From Granulicella sp. (GTDB lineage: Bacteria; Acidobacteriota; Terriglobia; Terriglobales; Acidobacteriaceae), in assembly GCA_003133205.1 (NCBI GenBank), contig PKWK01000251.1:1-9989 (forward strand): a stretch of 9,989 bases of DNA, in the 5' to 3' direction. The notes under the pieces were generated by a model, which made no database searches, was not told the DNA's origin, and saw only the letters and a program-made list of their open reading frames with translations. A program made the position numbers and the translations under genes. Shown here piece by piece: positions 1-6,944 of this stretch; within the stretch, counting starts at the first letter, position 1; each line of letters opens with the position of its first letter.

Positions 1-107
1 GGTTTCGCCGTTTCCTGGGCATTAGCCGAGAATAGAGCGAAGCCCAAAACAAATACGCCCGTCAAGATGGCGATGCTGGTCATAACTCGTGTTGCTCTCT
101 TCTTCAT
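1..107 (-). CDS. Exported protein of unknown function, N-terminal signal peptide only (cut by window edge)
   Basis: Reading the minus strand from the ATG at 107-105 gives 35 codons before the window ends. The peptide starts MKKRATRVM, continues with a hydrophobic stretch (about residues 10-28) and then has ANA-Q, a typical signal peptidase I site after residue 30. The n-region (KKR.. R), h-region and AXA site are all directly visible. A purine-rich SD (GGAGAGGA on the minus strand, 118-111) lies 3-8 nt before the ATG. Only the leader is in the window, so the mature protein cannot be identified. The gene is divergent from the xylan genes and separated from xylA by about 830 bp, so it is probably a different transcription unit. 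Confidence 0.7.
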   Translation of the reverse strand, partial: MKKRATRVMTSIAILTGVFVLGFALFSANAQETAK

Positions 108-108
108 A

Positions 109-144
109 ATTCCTCTCCACATTGGGCATTCCTCTCCACATTGG
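109..144. repeat. 19-bp-period tandem duplication carrying a duplicated Shine-Dalgarno
   Basis: A 17-bp sequence (attcctctccacattgg) occurs at 109-125 and again at 128-144, separated by two bases. Read on the minus strand, each copy contains GGAGAGGAAT, so the leader of the minus-strand gene has two identical SD-like elements. Only the copy next to the ATG at 107 is correctly spaced. It is probably a slippage duplication; any effect on translation is speculative. Confidence 0.85.
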
Positions 145-387
145 CGTCGGTCAAGCAGGATCGATTGCTGGGTATGTCTTTTTCGAGTGCAGAATGCATG
201 GCTTTGAATGGCCTGCGACTAAACCTCGGAAAAAATAGGTATTGATACTAAATAAGGGGACGGCGATGTTGCTCTGAATTGGTCCAGCGACCACTCCTGC
301 CCCTCAGGTTGCGACTTCAGCCCTACGCTGATGCGTCAGGCATAACGCCCCCTGAGTCCCGAAAGCAGAGGCAGGCTCTAAACATAC

Positions 388-399
388 GAAAACGTTTTC
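388..399. promoter_or_regulatory. Perfect 12-bp palindrome resembling a LacI-family operator
   Basis: gaaaacgttttc is a perfect palindrome with a central CG. This matches the usual shape of LacI/GalR-family sugar-repressor operators (A/T-rich arms around a central CpG). It lies between the divergent minus-strand gene (start 107) and the xylan genes (xylA start 939). No regulator gene is present in the window, and a 12-bp palindrome can arise by chance, so the operator role is inference. Confidence 0.35.
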
Positions 400-479
400 T
401 CGATGCAACGGTTTAGACACTCGAATACGTTTGGACGGGTTGATTGCGTTACCGAATATACCGATACAAAGTCTCAGTG

Positions 480-504
480 AACAAGCCAATTAAATTGGCT
501 TGTT
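480..504. repeat. Perfect 25-bp inverted repeat (12-bp arms, 1-nt centre)
   Basis: Left arm aacaagccaatt (480-491) and right arm aattggcttgtt (493-504) are exact reverse complements around a single A at 492. There is no T-run on either side, so it does not look like an intrinsic terminator. The near-zero spacer suits a dimeric protein-binding site or a recombination scar better than an RNA hairpin. It marks the left border of the AT-rich islet that follows. Confidence 0.75.
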
Positions 505-528
505 GCAATCGAATGTGTCGATATATCA

Positions 529-720
529 GTGCTTGGAAACTTTCCTACGCACCTCCAAATTAATCTATCTGCTTTCGATCCTCGCGATACTACACCTAAG
601 AAGGCAAGAGGATATTATGCCCTTGAAATCAAGGGAGACAAGCTAAATTTCGGTAGTCAGGATTTGCCATATTCATCTATTGTGATTTCTTATAGGTATC
701 GAACTAAACATGGAGGCTAG
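529..720 (+). CDS. Small AT-rich ORF, unknown, possibly a C-terminal gene remnant
   Basis: The reading frame is open from just after a TGA at 478-480 to the TAG at 718-720; the first conventional start is GTG at 529, giving 63 residues. The product is polar with alternating beta-strand-like stretches (GYYALEIKGDKLNF, SSIVISYRYRTKHGG). I do not recognise a family. There is no SD before the GTG, and the open frame continues upstream of it, so this may be the 3' end of a decayed gene rather than a complete small gene. Codon use (ata, tta, aga, agg) and 40% GC over 481-720 differ strongly from the surrounding 55-70% GC genes, which suggests separate origin or relic DNA. Confidence 0.3.
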   Translation: MLGNFPTHLQINLSAFDPRDTTPKKARGYYALEIKGDKLNFGSQDLPYSSIVISYRYRTKHGG

Positions 721-723
721 CGG

Positions 724-882
724 ATGCGAAGGAAATGTCTGGCCGGGTATTTGGTCTCATATCTGATGTGCTGTGTTTTCCGCTACATTGCCGTCGCGCG
801 GGTGGTCCAGCAGGACACACGGCCATATTGGGACTGCAGTCTGCTCGCTGCTGCGCTCGGCCAAAGTGACTCCTGCACCTGA
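724..882 (+). CDS. Possible 52-codon small ORF with membrane-leader-like N-terminus
   Basis: The ATG at 724 starts 3 nt after the stop of the preceding ORF and has a good SD (GGAGG, 712-716) with 7-nt spacing. The frame runs to the TGA at 880-882. The product begins [19 protein letters not shown]: two arginines and a lysine followed by about 15 hydrophobic residues, like a signal peptide or single membrane segment. The rest is polar with further cysteines. The tight spacing would allow translational coupling to the upstream ORF. No family is recognised. It could be a leader peptide, the N-terminal scrap of a lost exported protein, or chance. Confidence 0.25.
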   Translation: MRRKCLAGYLVSYLMCCVFRYIAVARVVQQDTRPYWDCSLLAAALGQSDSCT

Positions 883-938
883 ACGTCTTTGTTGTTTTGC
901 ATGACTGCAGGGCGTTATCCCTTTACTTCGAGGTATTC

Positions 939-2270
939 ATGACTGACACCATATTCAGCGGCTTTTCAACGGTGAAATACGAGGGTCCCACAACCGAGAA
1001 TCCGCTCGCCTATCGTTGGTACGACCCCGACAAAGTCGTACTCGGCAAGCCGCTGCGCGACCATCTCCGCTTCGCCGTCGCCTACTGGCACTCGCTCGCG
1101 CTCACTGGAAGCGATCCCTTCGGTGGCCCTACCATTCACCGCCCGTGGATGGGTTGCGGCGACCCGATCGCCCAGGCGAAAGTAAAGGCTGACGCTGCAT
1201 TCGAACTATTCCGAACGCTCGATTTACCTTTCTTCTGTTTCCATGACGCCGATATTGCGCCACCGGGCGACTCGCTCGCCGAGACACTTCGGAACTTCCA
1301 CGCCATCGTCGACTACATTGGCGAAAAGATGCAGAGTTACCCGACGCGTCTGCTGTGGGGCACCGCGAATCTGTTCTCCCATCCGCGATTCATGGCTGGC
1401 GCCTCGACCAATCCCGATCCCGATGTCTTCGCCTGGTGCGCCGCTACGGTAAAGAACTGCATGGATGCCACGAAGCAGCTTGGCGGCTCCAATTATGTGC
1501 TCTGGGGTGGACGCGAAGGGTACGAGACCTTGTTGAACACCAACATGAAGCAGGAGCTCGAGCAGATGGGGCGCTTCCTGGCGCTTGTGGTCGAGTACAA
1601 ACACAAAATCGGCTTTGACGGCCAGATCATGATTGAGCCCAAACCCAAAGAACCGACCTCGCACCAATACGATTTTGATTGCGCCACCGTTTACGGATTC
1701 CTTAAGCGTTTCGGGCTTGAGAATGAGGTACGGGTGAATCTGGAAGCGAACCATGCCACACTGGCTGGCCATACCTTCGAGCATGAGATTGCAACCGCGG
1801 GCTCCTTGGGCATTCTGGGGTCTCTCGACATCAACCGCGGCGACCCGTTGCTGGGCTGGGACACCGACCAGTTTCCCAACGATCTCTGGACCATGACGAT
1901 GTCGATGTACCAGGTGATCAAAGCTGGCGGCCTTACCCAGGGCGGGTGCAACTTCGACGCCAAGGTGCGCCGCCAGAGCTTCACGCCGGAAGATCTTGTC
2001 TACGCGCACGTCGGCGGGGCGGATCTTTGCGCGCGCGCGTTCCGCACCGCAGCGAAAATCATCGAAGAGGGCAAATACGACGCTCTTCTGGCCAACAGAT
2101 ACGCTGGGTGGCAGGCTCCGGAAGCGCAGGCCATGCTCAGCGGAAAGAGGTCGCTCGACGCGATCGAGGCGAAGGCTCTTGCTGACAACCTCAACCCGCA
2201 GCCGCGCTCCGGCCGCCAGGAAGAGATTGAAAATCTTTTGATGCGCAGCATTTACACCGATCAGATCTGA
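939..2270 (+). CDS. xylA: Xylose isomerase (class II)
   Basis: Cytoplasmic EC 5.3.1.5 enzyme that converts D-xylose to D-xylulose, the entry step of xylose catabolism. The 443-residue length matches class II isomerases (about 440). Visible active-site elements are FHDAD (His102, Asp105), LWGGREG (189-194), IEPKPKEP with metal ligand Glu233, [12 protein letters not shown] with Glu269 and His272, DINRGD with Asp297, GWDTDQ with Asp308 and Asp310, and NFDAK with Asp340. These fall one residue later than the E. coli numbering, so the site is complete. I chose the ATG at 939 because GAGG (930-933) lies 5 nt upstream and family homology starts just after it (FSTVKYEGP). An in-frame ATG at 897 would add 14 unfamily-like residues. 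The gene for the secreted beta-sandwich protein follows 11 nt downstream, so the two are probably co-transcribed. No xylulokinase is in the window. Confidence 0.97.
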   Translation: MTDTIFSGFSTVKYEGPTTENPLAYRWYDPDKVVLGKPLRDHLRFAVAYWHSLALTGSDPFGGPTIHRPWMGCGDPIAQAKVKADAAFELFRTLDLPFFCFHDADIAPPGDSLAETLRNFHAIVDYIGEKMQSYPTRLLWGTANLFSHPRFMAGASTNPDPDVFAWCAATVKNCMDATKQLGGSNYVLWGGREGYETLLNTNMKQELEQMGRFLALVVEYKHKIGFDGQIMIEPKPKEPTSHQYDFDCATVYGFLKRFGLENEVRVNLEANHATLAGHTFEHEIATAGSLGILGSLDINRGDPLLGWDTDQFPNDLWTMTMSMYQVIKAGGLTQGGCNFDAKVRRQSFTPEDLVYAHVGGADLCARAFRTAAKIIEEGKYDALLANRYAGWQAPEAQAMLSGKRSLDAIEAKALADNLNPQPRSGRQEEIENLLMRSIYTDQI

Positions 2271-2281
2271 GGTCAACTAGT

Positions 2282-3130
2282 ATGCCGGCACTCAACTCAT
2301 GCAGCCAATCCGGCTTGAATATTCCCTGGCGCAAGAAAACGGTTTGCCGATCGTTCCTCATCCTGCTACTGCTCGGGAACCTGCCGTATAGCTTGCACGC
2401 TCAGAACTCAGATGTGCCTGCATGGGCCTATCCGGGTTCTGCGACGCACGTTCAAGTTGCGCCCCCTCCGGACTTTCACAGGCCCAGCAGGAATCTCGAA
2501 GCACCAATCGGCATCTTTCAGGGCCAGTCCGATATTGGGAGTGCGGTGGTGGCAGGCAATGCGAGTTACGACTCAGCCGCGCGCAGGTACACCATCCAAG
2601 CCGCGGGCTACAACGTCTGGTATACGCGCGACGAGTTCCGCTATCTCTGGAAAAAAATGTCCGGCGACGTCTCGCTTGCTGCCGATATTTCGTTTCCGGA
2701 CCCGAACGGATACGGTGACCGCAAGGCAGTGCTGGTGATTCGGCAAGACCTGGAAGATGATTCCAAGGAGGCACTCGTCGCTTTGCATGGCGCCGGTATG
2801 ATTCACCTGGCGCAGCGCCGCGAGAAGGGTATCCGCATCACGGATATGGAGTACCGAATCGGTGGCCGCGGCCTTCCCGGCGGGGCGAACCCTGACAGCC
2901 TTGTTCCCGTAAACGCCAAACGCATCGGCATCGAAAAGCACGGCGACTCCTTTGCGCTCTTTGTCAGCATGGCAGGAGAACCCATGCACCAGTTCGGCCC
3001 ACCGATCACTCTGCACCTGGATGGGCCGTTTTACGTCGGGATCGGATTTTGCTCGCATCTGCCAGACAAGTCGGATACGGCGGTGCTTTCGGATGTCGTT
3101 CTTGAGAACGCTGCGGGCAAAGTTCATTAG
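2282..3130 (+). CDS. Secreted DUF1349/laminin-G-like beta-sandwich protein, unknown role
   Basis: The 282-residue product has a signal peptide: basic WRKK (16-19), a Leu-rich core (about 24-38) and LHA-QN at 40/41. The mature N-terminus carries a Pro-rich PAWAYP segment (46-51), a phrase also common near the start of acidobacterial periplasmic proteins. From about residue 78 it matches the pattern of concanavalin/laminin-G-like modules often found with TolB-like proteins: FQGQSDIG, NVWYTRDEFRYLWKKMSGD (111-129), the hydrophobic run KAVLVIRQD, and YVGIGFCSH near the end. No catalytic residues are evident. Binding of a carbohydrate or other cell-wall component in the periplasm is inference. The ATG at 2282 has an SD (GAGG, 2269-2272) that overlaps the xylA stop, so translation is probably coupled to xylA. 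Export and the link to cytoplasmic XylA suggest the pair is defined by substrate rather than by a physical complex. Confidence 0.8.
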   Translation: MPALNSCSQSGLNIPWRKKTVCRSFLILLLLGNLPYSLHAQNSDVPAWAYPGSATHVQVAPPPDFHRPSRNLEAPIGIFQGQSDIGSAVVAGNASYDSAARRYTIQAAGYNVWYTRDEFRYLWKKMSGDVSLAADISFPDPNGYGDRKAVLVIRQDLEDDSKEALVALHGAGMIHLAQRREKGIRITDMEYRIGGRGLPGGANPDSLVPVNAKRIGIEKHGDSFALFVSMAGEPMHQFGPPITLHLDGPFYVGIGFCSHLPDKSDTAVLSDVVLENAAGKVH

Positions 3131-3303
3131 ACGCCGGCCGACTTGATTCCATGGAAAACTGGGCCGAGATGAGCAGGTAAGGCGCCACCGGATCATGCAG
3201 GAGCGATCTTAATCGTAATTAAGTTGCGCATTAGAAATATATCGGTCCTGCTCATCCTTGAATAGCACTACCTCGTTAACACAGGACGCGATCTTCCTCC
3301 AGG

Positions 3304-3435
3304 ATGTTGCAAATATGGCAAGAAGGGCGGGAGATTCGCTGCGATGGAGCCATATACAAGGTTGATACGGAATGTCTAAAGCGGCTCGGGGTGACTTGTG
3401 ATCTCCGTCTTGAGAATGAACACAATAATTTTTGA
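3304..3435 (+). pseudogene. Possible scrap of a tyrosine-phosphatase-like gene
   Basis: A 43-codon frame from ATG 3304 to TGA 3433-3435 contains GAIYKVDTECLKRLGVTCDL followed by RLENEH. The order G-x-[IL]-Y-..-D-..-L-x-x-LG[IV]-T-..-DLR-..-E resembles the N-terminal part of Pfam Y_phosphatase3-type protein tyrosine phosphatases, where this segment precedes the catalytic CxxxxxR loop. The catalytic part is absent, there is no SD before the ATG, and the frame opens only at 3280. If real it is a remnant; the match is short and may be coincidence. Confidence 0.2.
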
Positions 3436-3461
3436 CTCGACTAAATGGGCCCAGTTGTAGT
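3432..3461 (+). promoter_or_regulatory. Candidate sigma70-like promoter for the GH8 gene
   Basis: TTGACT (3432-3437, 5 of 6 to the -35 consensus) is followed after 18 bp by TGTAGT (3456-3461, 4 of 6 to TATAAT). Transcription would begin around 3468. That is downstream of the ATG at 3445 and about 60 nt before the TTG at 3529, which agrees with the SD-based start choice for GH8. Promoter consensus in this phylum is poorly constrained, so this is tentative. Confidence 0.3.
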
Positions 3462-3516
3462 GGAATGGGGGGCGCTCGCGTACTGGCTCGACATGTTCCA
3501 TAGACAATTCCCCTTC

Positions 3517-3521
3517 GGAGG
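3517..3521 (+). promoter_or_regulatory. Shine-Dalgarno deciding the GH8 start (TTG 3529)
   Basis: GGAGG at 3517-3521 sits 7 nt before the in-frame TTG at 3529-3531, and a clean signal peptide begins at that codon. The upstream in-frame ATGs at 3445 and 3493 have no comparable SD. Confidence 0.6.
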
Positions 3522-3528
3522 CAGTTCT

Positions 3529-5103
3529 TTGTCCGTCCATTCCCTTCGCCGCTCCTTTCCCGCTGTCCTGTTCCTGTCGGCTGTCTTCGTTGCGTTCGGG
3601 CAACCCCCTGCCCAAACTAGTCCTGGCCCGGGCCTAGGAGGCTTCGTCCCGCCTCCGCCACACGTCAACGCACCGCTGGGCGATATTCCGCGAATGCCGG
3701 GAGATGGCGCGGGCGCGTATGCGAAGCACGCGTACCGGGACTTGTTCGCCGAGCAGGGACACGCGCCCGCCGAGACCAAGGCCAAGATCGAGAACGCGTT
3801 CCAGCAGCTGTTCCACGGCGACGACGCGCTGTCCGAGCGAGTGTATTTCGAGGCCGGATCGAATGAGAACGGGCCGCTGGCGTTCGTCACCGACTGGGCC
3901 AACAACGACGCGCGTACCGAAGGCATGAGCTACGGGATGATGATTGCGGTGCAGATGGACAAGAAGCATGAGTTCGATGCGCTGTGGAACTGGTCGAACA
4001 CGTACATGAAGATTACCGACCCGAACAACCCGGACTTTGGGTTCTTCGCCTGGTCGATGAATACGGACGGAACGCCGCGCTCCGCCGGACCGGCGCCGGA
4101 CGGCGAAGAATACTATGCGATGGCGCTGCTGTTCGCGGCGCATCGCTGGGGCAACGGGCAGGGGATCTACAACTACCAGGAGCAGGCGGAACGGATTCTG
4201 CACGAGATGGTCCACCACACCTCGCCGCCTCTGACTGGACCGTTCAAGGTGCATCCGGACGATCCGCCGATGAATGCGAATGCGCGCACTTTCACCAGCC
4301 CGAACAACACCGAGCGGGCGCAGTCGCAGGCCGATCTGGCGATCGAGCTGAAGGGCGAAGGCAAGACGCCTGCAGCCGGCGGACGGTTTGGCGGAGGCGG
4401 AGGATTTGGTGGCGGAGGTTTCGGCGGAGCAGGCGGGGCACGGCCGGCGCCGCGTCCGACTACCGGCGGCCCAATGATGGAACCGGACTACTACATGGCG
4501 CGCTTTACCGCAGGCGTCGGCCCCAGCTCCACGGACGCGTCTTACCATCTGCCGGCGTTTTATGAGCTGTTCGCCCGCTGGGGTCCAGCGGAAGACCGCG
4601 ATTTCTGGGCCAAGGCGGCGGACGTGAGCCGCGACATGTTCCCCAAGGTGGTGGGCGCCAACACCGGACTCTCGCCGGACCGCAACAACTTCGACGAGAC
4701 CGAGATCCTGGGGCGCGACGGCCAGACGACTTCGTTCGGGTACGATTCTTGGCGGACGGTGAGCAACTGGTCAGTGGACTACAGCTGGTGGCATAAGGCG
4801 CCGCAGGAGCGGGTGCTGAGCGACCGCATCCAGAAGTTCCTCATCGGCCAGAGCATCAGCACCTTCCCCGACCGGTACACGCTTGCGGGCAAGCCGCTCT
4901 CCGTGCGGCACTCGACCGGGATGCTGGCGGCGACCACGGCAGGCGGGCTGGCCGCAACCCCGGGACCGAACGAGAAGGCCTTCGTGGAAGAACTGTGGAG
5001 GACGCCAATTCCCAATGGGGACCAGCGTTACTTCGATGGCATGCTGTACCTGATGAGCATGCTGCACTGCAGTGGAAACTTCCGGATCTGGGTTCCGAAA
5101 TAG
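3529..5103 (+). CDS. Secreted GH8 exo-oligoxylanase-like glycoside hydrolase
   Basis: Glycoside hydrolase family 8, closest in style to reducing-end xylose-releasing exo-oligoxylanase (Rex, EC 3.2.1.156), which removes xylose from xylo-oligosaccharides by inversion. From TTG 3529 the product is 524 residues. The signal peptide has LRR, a hydrophobic core and AFG-Q (24/25); a Pro/Gly-rich stretch (about 25-48) follows. Catalytic-domain landmarks are NNDARTEGMSYGMM (125-138; Glu131 is the likely acid), FGFFAWSMNTDG, APDGEEYYAMALLFAAHRWG, DASYHLPAFYELFARWG, GYDSWRT (Asp406 is the likely base, assigned by motif only), DYSWW, and a C-terminal GNFRIW typical of the family end. An unusual Gly-rich insert (about 285-304) lies inside the domain. 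ATGs at 3445 or 3493 would give a longer, less leader-like N-terminus. GC is visibly higher (about 70% in one 60-nt stretch counted) than in the neighbours. It probably acts in the periplasm upstream of XylA. Confidence 0.93.
   Translation: MSVHSLRRSFPAVLFLSAVFVAFGQPPAQTSPGPGLGGFVPPPPHVNAPLGDIPRMPGDGAGAYAKHAYRDLFAEQGHAPAETKAKIENAFQQLFHGDDALSERVYFEAGSNENGPLAFVTDWANNDARTEGMSYGMMIAVQMDKKHEFDALWNWSNTYMKITDPNNPDFGFFAWSMNTDGTPRSAGPAPDGEEYYAMALLFAAHRWGNGQGIYNYQEQAERILHEMVHHTSPPLTGPFKVHPDDPPMNANARTFTSPNNTERAQSQADLAIELKGEGKTPAAGGRFGGGGGFGGGGFGGAGGARPAPRPTTGGPMMEPDYYMARFTAGVGPSSTDASYHLPAFYELFARWGPAEDRDFWAKAADVSRDMFPKVVGANTGLSPDRNNFDETEILGRDGQTTSFGYDSWRTVSNWSVDYSWWHKAPQERVLSDRIQKFLIGQSISTFPDRYTLAGKPLSVRHSTGMLAATTAGGLAATPGPNEKAFVEELWRTPIPNGDQRYFDGMLYLMSMLHCSGNFRIWVPK
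4381..4440 (+). repeat. GGX-type glycine-rich coding repeat inside GH8
   Basis: Twenty consecutive codons (residues 285-304 of the GH8 product) are almost all Gly with Phe/Ala interruptions, produced by repeated ggc/gga units (ggcggaggcggaggattt and variants). A Pro/Arg-rich stretch (ARPAPRPTTGG) follows. The segment interrupts the usual GH8 order between the PNNTERAQSQ region and the ASYHLPAFYELF helix, so it should be a flexible surface loop. Confidence 0.8.
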
Positions 5104-5127
5104 CTCGCGGAGACCTCGCACTGTCGA

Positions 5128-6906
5128 TTTGGGAAGCAGCTCTCGATCGAAGTCGGCTTCCGTTTCGAGCACATCGGCTGGTGGTACGACCGCCAGGGTG
5201 TCGGCCTTGCCGTCTTCTACCCGAACCGCGTTCTGCCCGACTTCTACGCGGGCAAATACGCTCCCGGCTTCTACTGGCACGCCATCGACGCTGGCGTTCC
5301 GCTCAGTGGTCGGTCGGACCGGATCGGCTTTATGTCGCCGCGCTTCGGCCTCTCCTATGACGTCTTCGGCAATGGCAAGACCGTGGTGCGCGGCGGATGG
5401 GGCGCTTATCGCTACCAGGAGGCGGCCAACGGTCCTCAGGCCGCTCTGAACACAGCCCAGGGCGTCCAAAACTTCAACGCATCCAATTCTGTCTTGAACA
5501 ATTCGTCGAACAGTACCATGCTGCTCTCGCAGATCGGCCAGCTTGCAACCCTTGTGCCGAAATGCCAGGTGCAATGCTCCCAAAACGGGCAGACCGGCTA
5601 TGATCCGAACGATCATGGCATCCCGCTGACCTACTCCTACAACTTCACCATCGACCAGAGACTTCCCTGGAGCATGCTGCTGGACGTCGCGTATGTGGGC
5701 AACCATGCCATGCACATGGCCGACAACGGACAGGACGGTGCAGCCACAGGTAATTACGCCAACCAGAACAAGACCCCGCTGTTTGCTTACGGCAAGCTCG
5801 TTGGCGGCCAATGGGTAGGCAATCTGGATACGTTCAGTCAAAAGACGATATGCAACCCCGAGAACCTGGGCGCTACCTGCTCCTCGGGCAGCGGGGCCGC
5901 CGACTTCCAGCCCTTTGGCAGGGGCATCGCCTGCACGAACACAGCCAATCCAAACTGCACGATCTATGGAACGAATGGCGTAACCATGATCCAGCACAAC
6001 AATTACCAGAACTACAATGCCCTGCAAGCCCAGTTAGTCAAGCGGGCGGGCCCGGTTACCATCAACGCGAGTTTGACCTGGTCGAAGTCGCTTTCCACGC
6101 AGAATAACTATGACCCATTCAACATCGCACCCAACAATAGCTGGAGCAACCTGAACCGGCCAATCATCTTCAACTCCTCGTACATCTATCGCGAACCTAA
6201 CTTCTTCCACGGCAACCGGTTCATTGGCGGAGCCGTCAACGGCTGGACGATCTCCGGCATCAGCCTGTGGCAGCAGGGTACACAGACGATTCCGAGCATC
6301 AGCATCCAGTACGACCCCGCATCGCTGCCTGCTTCGCCAAATCCCCAGTCGCTCACCGTGAATACCCGAGGTGTCGGCGCGAATACCTTCTTCGGTACGA
6401 ACGCAGGCATCACCACTGGTCGCCCGCTTATCACCTGCAACCCGAAGTCCGGCTTGGTGTACCACCAGCTCTACAGGCCTTGCTTCACGGCGGCGCCCTT
6501 CGGATCGTCTGGCGGGACGGCTCTGCCGTTCGTCGCCGGTCAGGCCTTCATGGAGAACGATCTCGCGCTCTCCAAGACCTTCACCATCCACGAGCACCAC
6601 AAGATTAAGTTCACTGCCTCGGCCTTCAACTGGCTCAATCACCCGCTGCCCCAATTTGGCTCCGGAGAATCAACGGCGGAGTACTACTTCTATAACTACA
6701 CAACCCACGCCCTCACCGTGAACGACACATGTGGAGGCGTAGCTCCTGGATCGTGCAACCCTGGTAGCCCGATCCTGGCAACTACCCAGTTCGGGACTGC
6801 AAACGGCAATCCGGCAGACCTGTTCGGCACCCAGCACTTCAAGCAAGCGTTCGTCAGTGCCAACAGTCAACGCGTCATGGAGTTCGAACTCAAGTACAAC
6901 TTCTAG
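5128..6906 (+). pseudogene. 5'-truncated Oar-like TonB-dependent receptor (C-terminal barrel half)
   Basis: The frame is open from the GH8 stop (5101-5103) to the TAG at 6904-6906, giving about 593 receptor-like codons from about 5128. It shows late-barrel features of acidobacterial carboxypeptidase-regulatory/Oar-type receptors: LSIEVGFRFEHIGWWYDR, MSPRFGLSYDVFGNGKTVVRGG, LDVAYVGNHAMHM, NYQNYNALQAQLVKR, TWSKSLS, LNRPIIFNSSYIY, FTASAFNWLNHPLPQFG, and a final ELKYNF with the C-terminal Phe used for barrel insertion. Full receptors of this type have roughly 1100-1200 residues. The signal peptide, regulatory domain, TonB box, plug and first strands are missing. No ATG, GTG or TTG occurs in frame before ATG 5332, and that codon has no SD. 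The remaining frame has no internal stop, so the truncation looks recent, or it is an assembly join. The intact gene would have imported xylan oligosaccharides (inference). Confidence 0.85.
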
Positions 6907-6944
6907 TCTGCTTCTGACTAGCTCACCAACAACATTTTTACCCT

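Larger units (their letters stand above)
145..528. other. Non-coding or unassigned interval
   Basis: I see no convincing gene here. A 61-codon minus-strand ORF at 489-304 has no family-like composition and no SD, and I do not accept it. The interval is moderately AT-rich in places (for example 225-255) and contains the palindrome at 388-399 and the inverted repeat at 480-504, both listed separately. The promoter of the minus-strand gene at 107 must lie on its left side, but I could not pick out convincing -35/-10 boxes. Confidence 0.5.
3131..3528. other. Intergenic region between the xylA pair and GH8
   Basis: About 400 bp without an accepted gene. It contains a short palindrome (cttaat-cgta-attaag, 3208-3223), a widely spaced 10-bp inverted repeat (gatgagcagg at 3168-3177, cctgctcatc at 3247-3256), a 43-codon scrap at 3304-3435 and a candidate promoter at 3432-3461 (the last two listed separately). 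I see no strong hairpin-plus-T-run terminator after the gene ending at 3130, so read-through into GH8 is possible. Confidence 0.5.

Noticed and set aside
304..489. 61-codon minus-strand ORF
   Set aside because: No SD, no recognisable domain, and it overlaps the palindrome and inverted repeat. Its composition does not look like a protein.
480..504. Interpretation of the 25-bp inverted repeat as an intrinsic terminator
   Set aside because: No T-run on either strand and the stem is only moderately GC-rich; an operator or recombination scar is more likely.
897..938. Upstream ATG extending xylA by 14 residues
   Set aside because: The extension is not family-like, and the ATG at 939 has a better SD and matches the normal xylose isomerase N-terminus.
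1224..2276. 350-codon open frame on the minus strand opposite xylA
   Set aside because: It is antisense to a complete xylose isomerase with all active-site residues. The composition is what GC-rich codon bias produces on the opposite strand, and no family is recognisable.
3634..4548. 304-codon minus-strand ORF opposite GH8
   Set aside because: Arg/Val-rich shadow of a GC-rich plus-strand gene; no start signal or family.
4771..6027. 418-codon open frame on the minus strand spanning the GH8/receptor junction
   Set aside because: It is a shadow of two plus-strand coding sequences in the same phase. Its continuity across the junction only reflects that both sit in the same frame.
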